A program made the translations under genes and the position numbers. Positions 48,339-59,853 of a stretch of DNA of 64,000 nucleotides are shown here, in pieces. The first letter of the stretch is position 1. The number at the start of each line of letters is the position of its first letter. Below the pieces are notes generated by a model. The model was not told where the DNA came from. It saw only the letters and a program-made list of their open reading frames with translations, and did not search any database. This DNA is from Lobosporangium transversale (lineage: Eukaryota; Mortierellomycota; Mortierellomycetes; Mortierellales; Mortierellaceae): positions 62,001 through 126,000 of the forward strand of contig NW_019029052.1 in assembly GCF_002105155.1 (NCBI RefSeq), written 5' to 3'.

Positions 48339-48419
48339 GTGCGAAAAGAGAAGAAGCCTGTTATGCATGCAGATGATTGTGGATTTTTTTATTCAAGGAC
48401 AAGCCTGTGTGCTTTTCTT

Positions 48420-48572
48420 CAGGTTAGCGCTGTTTGTGCAATAGGTTTGTGCAGTTTCCAGAACAGGTTTGTGCTGTTTCGGAACAGGTTCGCGCTGTTT
48501 GGGCAATAGGTTTGTGCTGTTTGGGCATTAGGTTTGTGCTGTATGAGCGACAAGTTTGTGCTCATTTTCTTC
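48420..48572. repeat. 22-bp imperfect tandem repeat, about seven units
   Basis: Units follow the pattern AGGTTTGTGCTGTTTGGGCAAT with changes at a few positions: AGGTTAGCGCTG, AGGTTTGTGCAG, AGGTTTGTGCTG, AGGTTCGCGCTG, AGGTTTGTGCTG, AGGTTTGTGCTG, AAGTTTGTGCTC. Spacing is 21-22 bases. It lies about 180 bases beyond the hAT dimerisation domain, where subterminal transposase-binding repeats could be expected. Confidence 0.8.
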
Positions 48573-48661
48573 CAGCACGTGCTGGAAACCAATACATCAC
48601 GCCCTTGCTCACTTTATAATTTATTGAGAAAAACACAAAAAAACATGGTAAAAAAAGATAT

Positions 48662-48679
48662 CCTGGCAAATTTGCCAGG
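48662..48679. repeat. Perfect 18-bp palindrome
   Basis: CCTGGCAAATTTGCCAGG reads the same on both strands. It lies about 90 bases after the 22-bp repeat block. It could be a protein-binding site or part of a transposon end. Confidence 0.8.
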
Positions 48680-48826
48680 TTGACGGTTTAAGGGATAGCG
48701 CTTTGCGGCTTGAATAAATTGCACAAAACCACTCACAACTCAATACGCGCGTCTTCAAAGACTAGAGTTAACGTACAAATGTCCAGTTTTTTCTTTATTA
48801 TATACTCTCAAGCAATGAACTAGACT

Positions 48827-49123
48827 TTATGGGGCGACTAATGTAATTGCAACACTTGCTTCGAAATCAAATTCATGGCCAGCCAGGATATCTACTTGAT
48901 CATTATCTTTTTCTTCATCGCCATCTTCTCTTTCTTCACTGTCATCCTCCCACATCCTTCCCAGAGTTTGACGCGTCAAGGGCTTTTCTCTAAAGCATAA
49001 CTATTGCTTAGATATCATCAAGGAAACCACCGATCAATATCTTTTGATGGCGAGAACATCATTGATAGGAGCATCAGTGACAGCTTCTTGTTCTTGGAAT
49101 GAGGGAGTATTAGACATGTTCAT
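48827..49123 (-). CDS. Possible small acidic protein
   Basis: From ATG at 49123 a frame reads M-N-M-S-N-T-P-S-F-Q-E-Q and stops near 49037. After a plausible short intron, a second open segment (about 48990-48827) reads K-P-L-T-R-Q-T-L-G-R-M-W-E-D-D-S-E-E and ends L-V-A-P. The acidic run and coherent codon use suggest a real small gene of about 80 residues. No family is recognised, and the splice junction is unproven. Confidence 0.35.
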
Positions 49124-49650
49124 AGTGGGATGAATGTAAGGTGAATAGAGTGGATGTGCACACTTTCGATTGTGTGGTGAAAACAAGAGTGAAATAGACG
49201 AAGAGTGTTTGTGTATTAAAATAATACATGTTACGTCACACTTGGGGGCAAATTTCTCACACACACAACCTTGAAATAAAGGAACAGATTTATCAATTGT
49301 CGCTCCTTTCTTTAACTTGCTTCACTTCATTTTTGCACTCTCCTCTTCCTTTTCTTCCTTTATCCTCTTTTCACTTTTTTCTTATTTCCCCCCAGTTTTG
49401 CTCCCTTCACATATCTTCTCCTCTTCCTTTTTCATTTATTCCAAGCCTTCATTCATTGCCTTTCCTTTCCTTTCCTTTCCTTTTTTTTTTTTTTTTTTCT
49501 TTTTTTCTTTTCCTCCCTCAACTTCATCTCTAGACAATTTTGAACCATCCTGCTACTGAACTATCATCCTTTAACATTTTTATCAACCTTTCCCTATTTT
49601 CTGTCCTCCGTGCATTTACGCCCTTGTTTTTAAACAGTTTTGAAATCACA

Positions 49651-52451
49651 ATGGGAAGCGGAACAACAACACCAAATGGTCCATCTAGACGTGGTTCGAT
49701 TGAAAGAGAAAGAGAGGTTGAGAAAGAGCCAACCAACCTAAGGATTTATTGTATTGTTAATGGAGAAGCAACTTCTTTTTCTGTAAACATTCTTTCCAAT
49801 TGTTCAGTCGATGAACTCAAGCAAGCCATCAAGGAAAAGAAACCAAATGTCCTTCAAGGAGTAGACGCCGACAATCTCATTCTCAATCTTATCCCTGGCG
49901 GCGTAGCCAAGAGAGAATTGGGTGCATTATCCGAAGGATCCCTTATATTGCTCGATGATGAACTTGAAGAACTCAGCACTTATTTTCCAAAAGGTGCAGC
50001 AAAAGGTCGCATTCACATCATTGTCAAGCTGCCGCCGCCAGGTATGTATTTAGCTCTTGATGGACTGATGGTTATATTTTCAATTGAGGAAGCTTATTTT
50101 CTGTCTCAGCACGGTCACGTGTATCCCTCGCTTTTTTATGTTGTTGAGATGAATTTGAAAAGTCGCCCCCGTGGTGCGTGCGCATGCTCTGACTCTCACT
50201 GTTGTCTGAGAACATAGTTTTCATTTTTATTTTTATTTTTATTTGACCTTTTACATTGATGCATTTGTTAGTTTTTCTGATTGAATCTGTTTCGCGTTTC
50301 GCACACATGCTCTGACTCTCCATTAGCTGGCGTTCATATCTCATTGACAGCAATATATTCTTTGATCTGATCAAAATGCTAACATTTCTGCCATTGCTGC
50401 GCTCTCTTATCTTTCTAGAGACATCGGGACAGATTCTCAAGAGAAAAATGGACGAAGGTAATAATTTGTTTTTTGCTGTATAAATAGATTGACTTGATGA
50501 CTGGCTATATGTTATGGTACTAACCAACTGTGTATGTGTACGATGATCATAATTAGATCCACAGTATATTTCACCTTCAAAGAAGATACGCATTGAGGAA
50601 GGGTGGAGAGAATACAGGGCTTCTGATGGCAAAATGGTCACGTTACCACCCTCTTGGATCGCAATGCTAGAGGATTCTAGATACCTTCCAAAACCACGTA
50701 ATGAGTTTGAACATCTCAAAGACGATCTGAAGGCTGGTAGTTGGGTCGATATACCATCCCTGGGTCAAGTCCCAAAGGGTTATAGAGTCTCTGAAATTCT
50801 CGTCACGCACCAAATGCTGGAGCTTTGGAACGAGATGGAAGAAGAACAAAGGTGCGTATACAGACGAGTCTTGTCTGGTCCAATGGGTATTGGCAAGAGC
50901 TTTCTCTCCTATTTTTTGACAGCAAGAGCATATGCTGAAGGATGGCTTACCCTCTACATATCAGATGCGGGTACTTTGGATACTAGTGAGAAAGCGGACT
51001 CATATATGGAAGTGATCGAGCGTTTCCTTGTGATGAACAAGGATGTTTTAACTGCTGCCGAACTGGAGACGCTTGTATCCGGCTATGGTGTTCAAGGTGG
51101 CATATGGAATACTGCTATCATACGCGTTTTTAACATGCTCATGCAGAAGGAACGGAAGACTCTAACTATTATTGACGAACATGGGAAACTCTTCAGATTC
51201 GACAAACCAGTACCAGAAAAATTTAAATCTTTAAAACCTCTGATGGACCTTTCCAGTTGGACTGAAGACTTGGCTGGATCTCGTTTGATTCTCACTGGCA
51301 CAGCGCATGCAAAATTCGAATTGGAGATCATGGAATCGAGCTTTAAGGAGGACTTTAAAACAGTGGTATTCGTGGGACCTTTGTTGGATGACGCTTTCAA
51401 GAATCTGTTGAAGCATACTCCCAATCTCCAATCCACGGACTACGAGGATATACGGAGTATCACGAACCTTGTACCACGAGAGCTGATGAACTTGTCAACC
51501 TATATTGAAGAGAATCCAGAGTTACCCATTAAGGAGGCATTCGAGAAGTTTGAAGACTGCCGAAGGTTGGATTTTTCTCACAACATCCAGAACTACTACA
51601 AAAGCATCGAAAAATCCGAGACGACCCGTACAAATTTTTATAATGGCCTTGCCTCGGCGTTCTTACATGGTTCTGTCGAAGGAGAGTTCAAGTGGGATTT
51701 CATAGATCTGGGTCTTTTGTTCCGTCTAAGGAGAGATGGAGTAATTTTATTCCGCCCTTTATGCAATACAGCCTTCAGAGCACTTTTGGATCAGTTCAAG
51801 ACAATGGGAATGCCAGAAGATCTAAAGAATCGGCTCAAGGCTAATAGGTTCAGTGGAAATGAATTTGAGCAAGCAATTTTTCATGCATTTATTTGCACTA
51901 GTATTAGGCCAATAGTGCTCCCTACAACGAACCTCGTTGGTGATCCTAAGGGCTCGATCGTGTTGGACTTCGATGACTACCGAGTTATAAGCAGGCAACG
52001 ACATTCTCTTGGCCCGGGAAAAGATAAATTCTTGGCCCGTGGCTATCCAGGATATCCTCGATTTGACTTTATGGTTGGACCAATATTCATCCAGGTGTCT
52101 GTCAGCGAGTTTGGAGTGCATAACAGAGATTCAAGTGATTTAAGGAAAGCATTTAAGCGACCGTACAAGACACCCAAAGTGGTGTATAATGATAGGAATC
52201 AGATTGAGTGTTACTTGGATGAAATGTATGGTGGAAAGCATAGAGCTGATTTTGGAAAGGATGGATTTATTGTCACCAAAAAAGACCCGACAACAGGTAT
52301 TGATGAAGTTGTTCCTGGATTCCGAATCGTCTACATTTGTGGTAGAGATATTAACCTAGGGAATCACCGCCAGCTCGTTACAGAGTTGCCAGATGTAGAA
52401 CATGTAAGCTTCAACGACCTCAAAAGCCTATTCTTTGCAAACATTGTTTGA
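49651..52451 (+). CDS. Crinkler CRN-3: intact header-NTPase-nuclease-like protein
   Basis: Exons 49651-50041, 50419-50457 and 50557-52451 sum to 2325 bases, exactly 774 codons plus stop, with no internal stop. Residues 1-130 are the ubiquitin-like header (I-V-N-G-E-A-T-S-F, L-K-Q-A-I) ending I-H-I-I-V-K-L-P-P at the first donor. A short exon and the start of exon 3 add a basic NLS-like S-P-S-K-K-I-R. Walker A is G-P-M-G-I-G-K-S near residue 251 and Walker B is L-T-I-I-D-E-H-G-K near 350. L-T-G-T-A-H (sensor-like) and L-V-P-R-E follow. The C-terminal 150 residues hold P-R-F-D-F ... I-F-I-Q-V-S, N-Q-I-E-C-Y-L-D-E-M-Y-G-G and F-R-I-V-Y-I-C-G, resembling a restriction-endonuclease-like core. The usual catalytic Lys is not evident. 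Crinkler proteins are known as secreted or host-nucleus effectors and as genome-conflict proteins. No signal peptide is seen. It is the only complete copy here. Confidence 0.85.
50145..50205 (+). repeat. Crinkler intron element, copy C (right half)
   Basis: In the CRN-3 junction intron, GAATTTGAAAAGTCGCCCCC (ending 50170) is followed by GTGGTGCGTGCGCATGCTCT and GACTCTCACTG. The left arm and TATA loop are absent or diverged. A further piece, CACACATGCTCTGACTCTCC, occurs near 50300. Confidence 0.75.
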
Positions 52452-52938
52452 TAGTGTTGGATAGTGTTATCAATAAAGGAAGCTTCTACTCCATTCATCT
52501 TCTAACTTTAAGCGTCATCCTATCAAAGGGTGCCGCGTCGGGTTGTAGATGAGATGAGAGACCAGATTGAGATAAATACGCAGATGCGGCTTGACGACTT
52601 TAGATCTGTTTATATTTATGGGACTTTTAGATCGCCCAAATCATTCTAGAATAGCCAAAAATATCCAGTCTTGCTATTTGTAGAGAATTATTCAGAGGGC
52701 GGTAGTAGGCATAGTGGTAAATGGTGCTTAATTGTTAAATGCACAGTTTGATCTGTAAAAAGAATTTGTAAAGTCGCCTCCATGGTGCGTGCGTATACTC
52801 TGACTCTCACTGTCCTCTCGCGAGGCTTTTTGCTTGAGCTTATTTCGGCTCCCCACTGCTCTATCGCATACAAGTACTTTTATCAAAGCCTCCTATCTAA
52901 CTATCCTCTTGTTAGTTTATTGCGTGGATTTTAAATAG
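52452..52938 (+). other. Spacer between CRN-3 and headerless CRN-4, with element copy D
   Basis: No header lies here. Element copy D (about 52752-52812) shows CTGTAAAAAGAATTTGTAAAG, then TCGCCTCCATGGTGCGTGCG and CTCTGACTCTCACTG. The right arm has one change (CGCCTCC). The acceptor TTTTAAATAG at 52938 precedes the small exon of CRN-4, so the segment looks like the 3' part of a header/body intron whose header is lost. Confidence 0.65.
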
Positions 52939-54180
52939 CCCCAAGAAGTCCCAAAGGAGCCTAGAAGACACAGAAGACGAAGATTTAGAAAGTGAGTTTA
53001 TTCCATTCATAGTTTTGATGATTCTTGAGAAAATTTATTTATTCCATACTCACGTCAGTCTCGCTATTCTTATATGCTCAAAGAGCACCTTACGAAGCGC
53101 TGTCGTTCCTTGAAGCGATATATTGCAGTCGATGGCGAACTCGTAGTTTTACCCCAACATATACTGAATTTGAGCGAAAATAACAAGTATGCACCAGAAC
53201 CCCGCGCCGAGTTCCAATCGCTTTTGATGGTGCAGGCTGGGAATCGAATTACTTCAATGGATCTTGGTCAGAACCCAATATTCTTTGCGAGAGGCTATCA
53301 AGGTCGCGAGTTTTTTTATGTCTGAATAGATGATGAAGCTATGGAATGAACTCGAGAACAGTGAGTCGTCTGTCAAGAAATGTTTACGGTCCAATGGGCG
53401 TCGGCAAATCATACATTTCATGGTTCCTTGCGGCCAAGGCATATGCACATGGTTGGCCAGTGCTTTATATTGCGGATGCTAATCAACTTAACAATTGTGA
53501 CACTAATACTGACGCATCACGACTGATCTGTCAACTCTTCTTATCCAACAACAAAGATACTTTGACAGCCTCAGAGCTCGAGGAAATGGTCGAAATTGAA
53601 ACATCGGAAAATCTTTTTGTGAGTAGCGCCAGCAGTATCTTGGGTGACCTACTCCAGTCAAGAAGTCAGAAGGCATTATTTGTCGTGGATGAGCATGGTG
53701 CATTATTTCCAGAAAAATAGTAAGTCTGCGCCCGACAGGTTCCCAGTTTTATGGCCTCTAAAGACTTTCAACTCTTGGAACAATTCAAATAATGCGAGAG
53801 TAGTGTTTAGCAGTACGGTAAGATTTGCAAAGCTCATTCTCAGAGACGCACCACACTATGTCGAGTATGTTGGTCCACTGTCGCCTGATATTTTCAATAA
53901 GCTACTGGATGTGATCATAAATAAGGTCCACCCAACAGCCCGCCAACAATTGAATGAGCTACGAGGCGAGATTCAAAAAGCCACCGGATGTGTGCCACGG
54001 GAATTCAATATTTTTTTTTGGCGACGACATTGAAGGCATTGAGCTCGCGGCTAATGGGATTAAGCAACGACTAAAGGATTATGAGGAGGATCGCAAAGAA
54101 CAATTCTTGGAGACTTTGAAGAACTGTTATAGTAAAATTGAACCGATATTCCAACCAATTACTCGTCAAGCTCTAGGAAA
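52939..54180 (+). pseudogene. Crinkler CRN-4: headerless body with multiple frameshifts
   Basis: A small basic exon (52939-52988, P-K-K-S-Q-R-S) and a body exon from about 53075 match the CRN-3 layout. Walker A (G-P-M-G-V-G-K-S-Y near 53395) and Walker B (F-V-V-D-E-H-G-A-L-F near 53690) are both recognisable. Breaks: a shift in a T run at 53311-53317, TAG at 53327-53329, a shift near 53390, a shift with TAG near 53716, and a shift in a T run near 54010. The body stops near 54180, where it is joined abruptly to the next copy and lacks its nuclease-like end. Three of the five breaks lie in or beside short homopolymers, so one or two could be read errors. All five together indicate real decay. 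Confidence 0.75.
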
Positions 54181-55580
54181 TAAAATCGGCAAAGGCACTG
54201 TTAAGGATCTTCTTCGCTCTCAACAGGGATATCTTGACGGCATCTGATCTGGAAAGTCTCCTCGACGCTTCTGAAGTTATAGATTGCTCAATTGCGGCTG
54301 GTCGCGCATTATTCGACCTATTCAAACAGAAGGAGCGCAAAACACTATTCATTATCGACGAACATGGAAAGTTATTCCAAAAAGAGCCGTACGTGCCAGA
54401 TAAATACCTGTTCTTGAACCATCTAAAGGATCTCACTCGATGGGAAGCTGAATCCAAAGGATCTAGAGCGATATTTACAGGAACAGCCCATGCCAAATAT
54501 GAATTGGAGATTATGCCAGGCAGTCTTCGAAATACCTTATTGTACTTTGTTGGCCCACTATCCGAGACAGTGTTTTCAAAATGGTTGGAGGTCCACCTGA
54601 ACCAACCCGATATTGTCCAGGATATAATGAGGATTACAAACCGTGTGCCACGAGAGTTTATGTTCCTCATCCGGTCAATTGAGGAAAGACCACTCACAAG
54701 AAATAGCATTGATTCGTATGTAACTGAGAGAACAGGCGAGTTTCACACTGTAGTTTGGACGTACTACAGATCTTGCAGCGATGAATCGAAGAAGAAGTTC
54801 GCTAAAAGCCTTGCAACAGTCTTCCTTGGCAACAACTCGCAGAGTAGTGATTTTGAATGGGATTTCCGTGACCTAGGGCTTATCTATCGTCTCAACAAGA
54901 ACCGCGGAGCCATAAACTATGTCTTGTGCCTCCCAGCGCAGAAAGCACTCTTTCAGGCGTTTACAAATATGCCTCATCATGAGCATATCCTGAGGGGAGT
55001 TATTCTTGGAGAGATGAGTGGAGATGATTTCGAGTTGGCACTGCTAGTCCGGCTTTTGACTTTAACCAAGCCAATCGTTCTCAAAGCAACAAACCTTATC
55101 GGCGTGAATCCAACGGAGATTATAGTGGACTTTAAGGATCATGGGACAATCCATCAAGGCATGACTTCTCTTGGACGTGGCTATGGACATGTACTGAGCC
55201 ATTGTCATTCGACTTATCCTCGCTTTGATTTCATACTCGACACAATGTTTATCCAGGTGTCCATAAGTAATTTCCAAGAACACGAGAAGAAACAAATTAA
55301 GCAAATCCAGAACGCTTTTGATAAGAGAGGTCCCGACGGCAGAAATCAGATTGAAAGCTATTTGGACGAAGTATTTGGAGGTAATCATTCCGCCATAATT
55401 GACGATGGGCATTTTGTTGTCAAAAAGGATGGAGAGCCAGTAACTGGATTTAAAATAGTTTACATGCGTGGTTCCCCTGGTGCAGCAAACCACACTGGAT
55501 TAATCAAGGATTACAAAGATCTTCTTCATGTCAGCTTCGACGAGCTCAAAGAGAAACTTTTTAAAAATATCCCAACTTAG
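54175..55580 (+). pseudogene. Crinkler CRN-5: 5'-truncated body, otherwise open
   Basis: The frame is open from about 54175 to the stop at 55580, but begins after the Walker A position. It starts with L-N-R-D-I-L-T-A-S-D-L-E, then Walker B L-F-I-I-D-E-H-G-K-L-F, F-T-G-T-A-H-A-K-Y-E, N-R-V-P-R-E, F-R-D-L-G-L-I-Y, P-R-F-D-F-I-L-D with I-Q-V-S-I-S, N-Q-I-E-S-Y-L-D-E-V-F-G-G and K-I-V-Y-M-R-G. Missing parts are the header, NLS and P-loop, so ATP binding is not expected. The nuclease-like end is complete and could act alone if translated from the ATG near 54523 or another internal start. The 3' two-thirds is the source, or sister, of the fragment at 8861-9655. Confidence 0.75.
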
Positions 55581-55677
55581 AATTTTCGTCACAGTATACA
55601 GTAATACATAATATATATAGTTCTTAATCCTATAAAAAGGCTTGTCATAGAAATTTAATAACACGCTAAAATATTAA

Positions 55678-55745
55678 CTGGGGCGACTTTGGATTTCATC
55701 TCTATAAAAGAATTTGAAAAGTCGCCCCCATGGTACGTGCGCGTC
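55678..55745 (+). repeat. Crinkler intron element, copy E (11-bp inverted arms)
   Basis: GGGGCGACTTT (55680-55690) and AAAGTCGCCCC (55718-55728) flank a loop with CTCTATAAAAGAATTTG. CATGGTACGTGCGCG follows. The flanking 55580-55680 matches 9590-9705, so copies B and E belong to the same duplicated segment. No body follows this copy. Confidence 0.8.
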
Positions 55746-56979
55746 ACAGAGAGGTCACTCGCTTGTTAAGGCGACTGTTCGATGCTTGTTGGTTTTCCAA
55801 ATCTGCTTTGATTGCACCATAATTTAGCGGAACTGATTAGCATCCCCTGAATAGCTGCCATCCAAAGGGACTAACTTCGAATGGACAGGATTTACTGTGT
55901 TTGTTCAAAACAATAAAGCTTGACTGAAAGTCTGCTAATCCTCAAACCATGAGGCAAATAATGCCTCTGAACGCTTCAATAGGATTATGGCGAGCTTTTG
56001 GGGTGCAGAAAAGACAAGATTGTCTCTTTTGAGCAATGAAGGATATAGGATTTGTTCCTTGGAGGCACCCTTTTTTGAAACCACGCTTGTTGCTAGTAAA
56101 AACACAAATGGTTCCCGTTTTCCGCATAATTTCAGCGCTTCCACAATCCAAGGGCTGTGATATAGCCATTAATTGCTACATGTTTGTCGAAGTATTGACA
56201 CATCCCTTGCAAAAGTTCAGATGTATGCTAAGAATATTGTTTAAGGGACGTAGAGTAGTCAATAGCATGTGGGCAGTGTTCGGGTGTTTATACAGTATCA
56301 GATGGAGTCCGAACAGTCGCCTTACCTCTCCTCCGTTGGTTGACATTCAAATTTTGCGGCCTTTTGATGCCAATTTACTGTGCGTACCTTGTACACCTTC
56401 CGTCCATCCGTAACCTGAGATATATAAATCAGCACTTCTTTCGTAAAAAAATAATAATCTGGGTATTGCCTTCTCGCCCTCTCTTTTTCTTTTCCTTAAT
56501 GTTTGTTTATCCCCAGATGTTGCCCGATGTAGTGTTTAACTATCAATAACAAGATCGAAGAAGGGACATTGACTTTTACAAGTCGAACATAATGATTGAC
56601 AAACTGTAAGAACGATCTAGACCAAAAACTCCCCTTTTTTTGCCTTCTCGCTCAGAATCGAGTCATCGTCGAATGTTGATTGTGAGCAGAAGAAACAAAC
56701 AATGTAAATGTCTATGGTGCACAAGCTTTTCTTTTTTTTTTTTTTTTTTTTTTTTTGTAAATAAAAGGATAAACAAACTCTTTAGGTATTATTATTATTA
56801 TAATTCTCATATCCTTGGCTTTTTTGTTTGCACTTTTCTCTCTTGCTTCATGACTATCCGTGCATCATGCTGCCTGGCGTTGAAGTGAATAGTGAGTTGC
56901 TATCAGGTAAGCTAAATCCATGAATGAAGGAGGTAAAAAAAAAAAAAAAAAAAAGATATTTAACGAAATGCATATAAGA

Positions 56980-57013
<34 letters not shown>

Positions 57014-57036
57014 ACAGCATCTTTTTTTAAGCTTTC
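55746..57036. other. Gene-poor stretch after the second Crinkler array
   Basis: No convincing gene. Open frames on both strands at 55942-56413 have no motif. A T tract lies near 56731-56756, an ATT run near 56787-56800, and A tracts near 56935-56954 and 56982-57010. Confidence 0.45.
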
Positions 57037-59853
57037 TTACCTGAGCCGTTGCTTGTTCACTCTCCATCCGCCTGCTGACGCTGCAAGGCTCTGCATCTGT
57101 GCTCGTGCTGTTTCTGGATCAATTGGCTTCAACAGCTCGAAACTACACAGCAGATCTTCGTTCACGCTCATCACAGCTCCGTAGTTATCGAATTCGCCAC
57201 AATAGTTGGGTGCCGAAAAGACAGTAACCAGTGTCCGGTCATTAAAGAACTCATATCCATCCTCCACTACCATGTGCGCTCGACATACTAGATCAAAATC
57301 GTGACGATTCAAAAACTTTTGGATGATACTCCGTCCAAAGCAATATGAAACACCACGCTCGTTATCTTCCCAGTCCGCCGCTGTGTCTGATGGATCTGAC
57401 CACAATAGATCATTCAGCAATCCAAAATCTGGTACGTCTGTAGGGCGTCGGATCGCCCGGATGTCATCCATCGTCGAGAGATTGGGTGATAGTCCACCAT
57501 GTACACAAAAAATCTTATTGGCAACAATAGCGGCCAAGGGCAGGCAGTTGAACACATCCACGAATGCCCTCCACATCTTAATGCTAGCCCTGCGCTTGCA
57601 TTCGTCATAGAATCCATACACTACATATTGGTTTTAGATGTTGTAGCGTTAGTTGGTGGGTTACTGTGTCGTAACTTCGTAACCGCCGTCATGTGACAAC
57701 GAAATTGCGCGTGATATTTCAAGACAGAGACAACGCTGTGCATCTGTATGCAACTTCTGTGCATGATCAATTCCTATCCCCCCCCTATTCACTCTCCCTT
57801 ATTCCAAAGAGCTATCTCAATGGGACATCAACTGAGCCCTCTTATACACACCACTTCTTCTATTTCTGATGCATTGTGCCAGACTGTAAGGGCATGAAAA
57901 CCTTTTTTTTTTTTTTTTTTTTTTTTTTGCTGAATGCCCCATTAATCAAAATTGGATAGGGAGAAAAAAAAAAAAAAAAAGGGAGAAAGCCAATTTACCT
58001 CTTGTCACATTGGCACATTCATGATTGCCTCTCAACAGGAAAAAATTCTCCGGATACTTGATCTTGTAACAGAATAACAGCAAAATGGTCTCCAAACTCA
58101 TCTTGCCTCGATCCACGTAATCACCTAGGAACAAAAAATTGGCCGATGGCGGGAAGCCGCACATCTCAAACAACCTCAACATATCTGTGTACTGTCCATG
58201 AATGTCACCAACGATCTTGACAGGCGCATTCAACTCAATGAGCGTGGGCTGTGATAAGAAAACTTCTCGTGCACACTGGCAGATGTATAAGATCTCGCTG
58301 TTCTTCAAACAGATCCCCTTGGAGATCCTACCAGAGTATCCTGCGTCCAGTAGTCTGGAGATCATGTCATCGATATCCAGTCCTTGTTTCGTCTTATCCC
58401 CTGTGCCTCCGGAAGATGGTCCAAGGAATGAGAGCCGTGCAGAAGGTGAAAGGTCTACAGACAGTTTCCTGTTGCCACTACCGCTGAATTTTGGGGACAG
58501 AGAAGGGGGCGAGGATCGATTCAAGGAGGATGTTGGGTTGGACGAGAGAGCTAGAGGTGTGAGATTGTGTTTTTTGATAAGGATAGGGTTGCCTGGTGTA
58601 GAGACTGCAAAAGGAATACTGGGTTGTGGGATAATAGGTTGCTGTTGCTTTGGGGGCGATGGTTGCTGCTGGTGTTCAGGTGATAGTTGGGTATCATCTC
58701 GGCTGATTCCAGCCGCAAGGGCACTATCACCATTGCTGTGGTTATTATGATTATTATTGTCGTTACTATGATCCTGTTCAGAGGGTTGTTCATTAGACTG
58801 GTTCTGTTCTAGTGTTTGTGTCTGTGAGGAAAAAAAAAAAAAAAAAAAAAAAGAGTCATTATTGTGTGCTATCTTCGGAGCTATACTCATTCCTCTCCTG
58901 TCGTTGCTGTGGATCTCATTGGTCGCCTAGGCCAGCGTCTCCAAAAGTTGTGCTTGCTGATCATGAGCGGCCTTGATTTTGTATGAGAGCCCATTTCATT
59001 TGAATCCCTGCGCCAAGACAGGTGCTGTTGGCTAGGTTAAACTGAACCCTGTGCCGCCCGATGTTGTTTGTTGTCCGTGATGCAATGACCTCTGACAAGT
59101 GGTGGCACGATACAATGTGGTCCAAATCTCTTTTCTATTGATGATGATTCAGGTAATGCATTCAAAGGCGTAGCAATCCATAAACAGCCACTCCTGCTTA
59201 TACTTCTGCTTTTTCCTACTATTCCTATTAGTACTGCTACTACCGCAGCTGTCGCACTCCAACTGGATATTCATGCGGTAACGGTCAACGATGTGTCATC
59301 GGCAGAGGTTGTCCTGATTTTTTTTTTTTTTTTTTTTCCCTTTTTCCGCGGTCTGGGATCTGGACAATATTCAGAAAATCAATGTGGATAGAGGCGCAGT
59401 AACTATCCCTACCTGCGGTTCTTGCTGCTGCTGGTGCCAAGAAGAGCGAGTATCCTCTTGAGACAGCTGGCTCTGTTCTTGGTTTTGTTCGTGCCCATCT
59501 TCCTGTTCTTGACCCGAGAGTCCTTGCGCTGACTTACCAGCACTGGTCTCAGTCTTTACTTCTTTCGTCTTTACACCGCCACTAGCACCAGAAGTCTTAC
59601 TTTTGCTAGTATGATTCACTGTCGGTGCCGGTACTATTGAACTTGTCGGTACTGTTGAAGAAGGTTGCTGTTGCTGTTGTTGTTGTTGTTCTAAACTCTT
59701 CCGTCCATTCAAGATCTTTGACTTTTCTTTGAGGCCATTGGCGCCAACCCCATTTGAGCCGGTGTTGTTAGGAAGAGGGTGAACATTGGGATCATATATT
59801 CCCGAGGAACGATTCGCCTTTGAATTGGGCCGCTTCGAAAGCTGGTTCCCCAT
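57037..59853 (-). CDS. Ser/Thr protein phosphatase, Ppz/Pzh type
   Basis: Exons are 59853 to about 59413, about 58822-57998 and about 57620-57037. The N-terminus M-G-N-Q-L-S-K fits N-myristoylation, as in Ppz1. A long disordered Gln/Ser/Asn-rich extension follows, then the PP1-like catalytic domain. Its boxes are K-I-V-G-D-I-H-G-Q (GDxHG), L-G-D-Y-V-D-R-G (GDxVDRG), [13 protein letters not shown] split by the last intron, then [24 protein letters not shown] and [11 protein letters not shown]. All metal and catalytic residues are present. Ppz phosphatases control monovalent-cation homeostasis, salt tolerance and cell-wall integrity, and are inhibited by Hal3. Introns carry T tracts near 57902 and 58832. 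Confidence 0.87.

Noticed and set aside
48420..48572. CRISPR-like array
   Set aside because: The 22-bp units are contiguous with no spacers and the genome is eukaryotic, so it is an ordinary tandem repeat.
55935..56413. Overlapping open frames on both strands beyond the second Crinkler array
   Set aside because: Neither shows a recognisable family or neighbours suggesting function. A transposon remnant is possible but unsupported.
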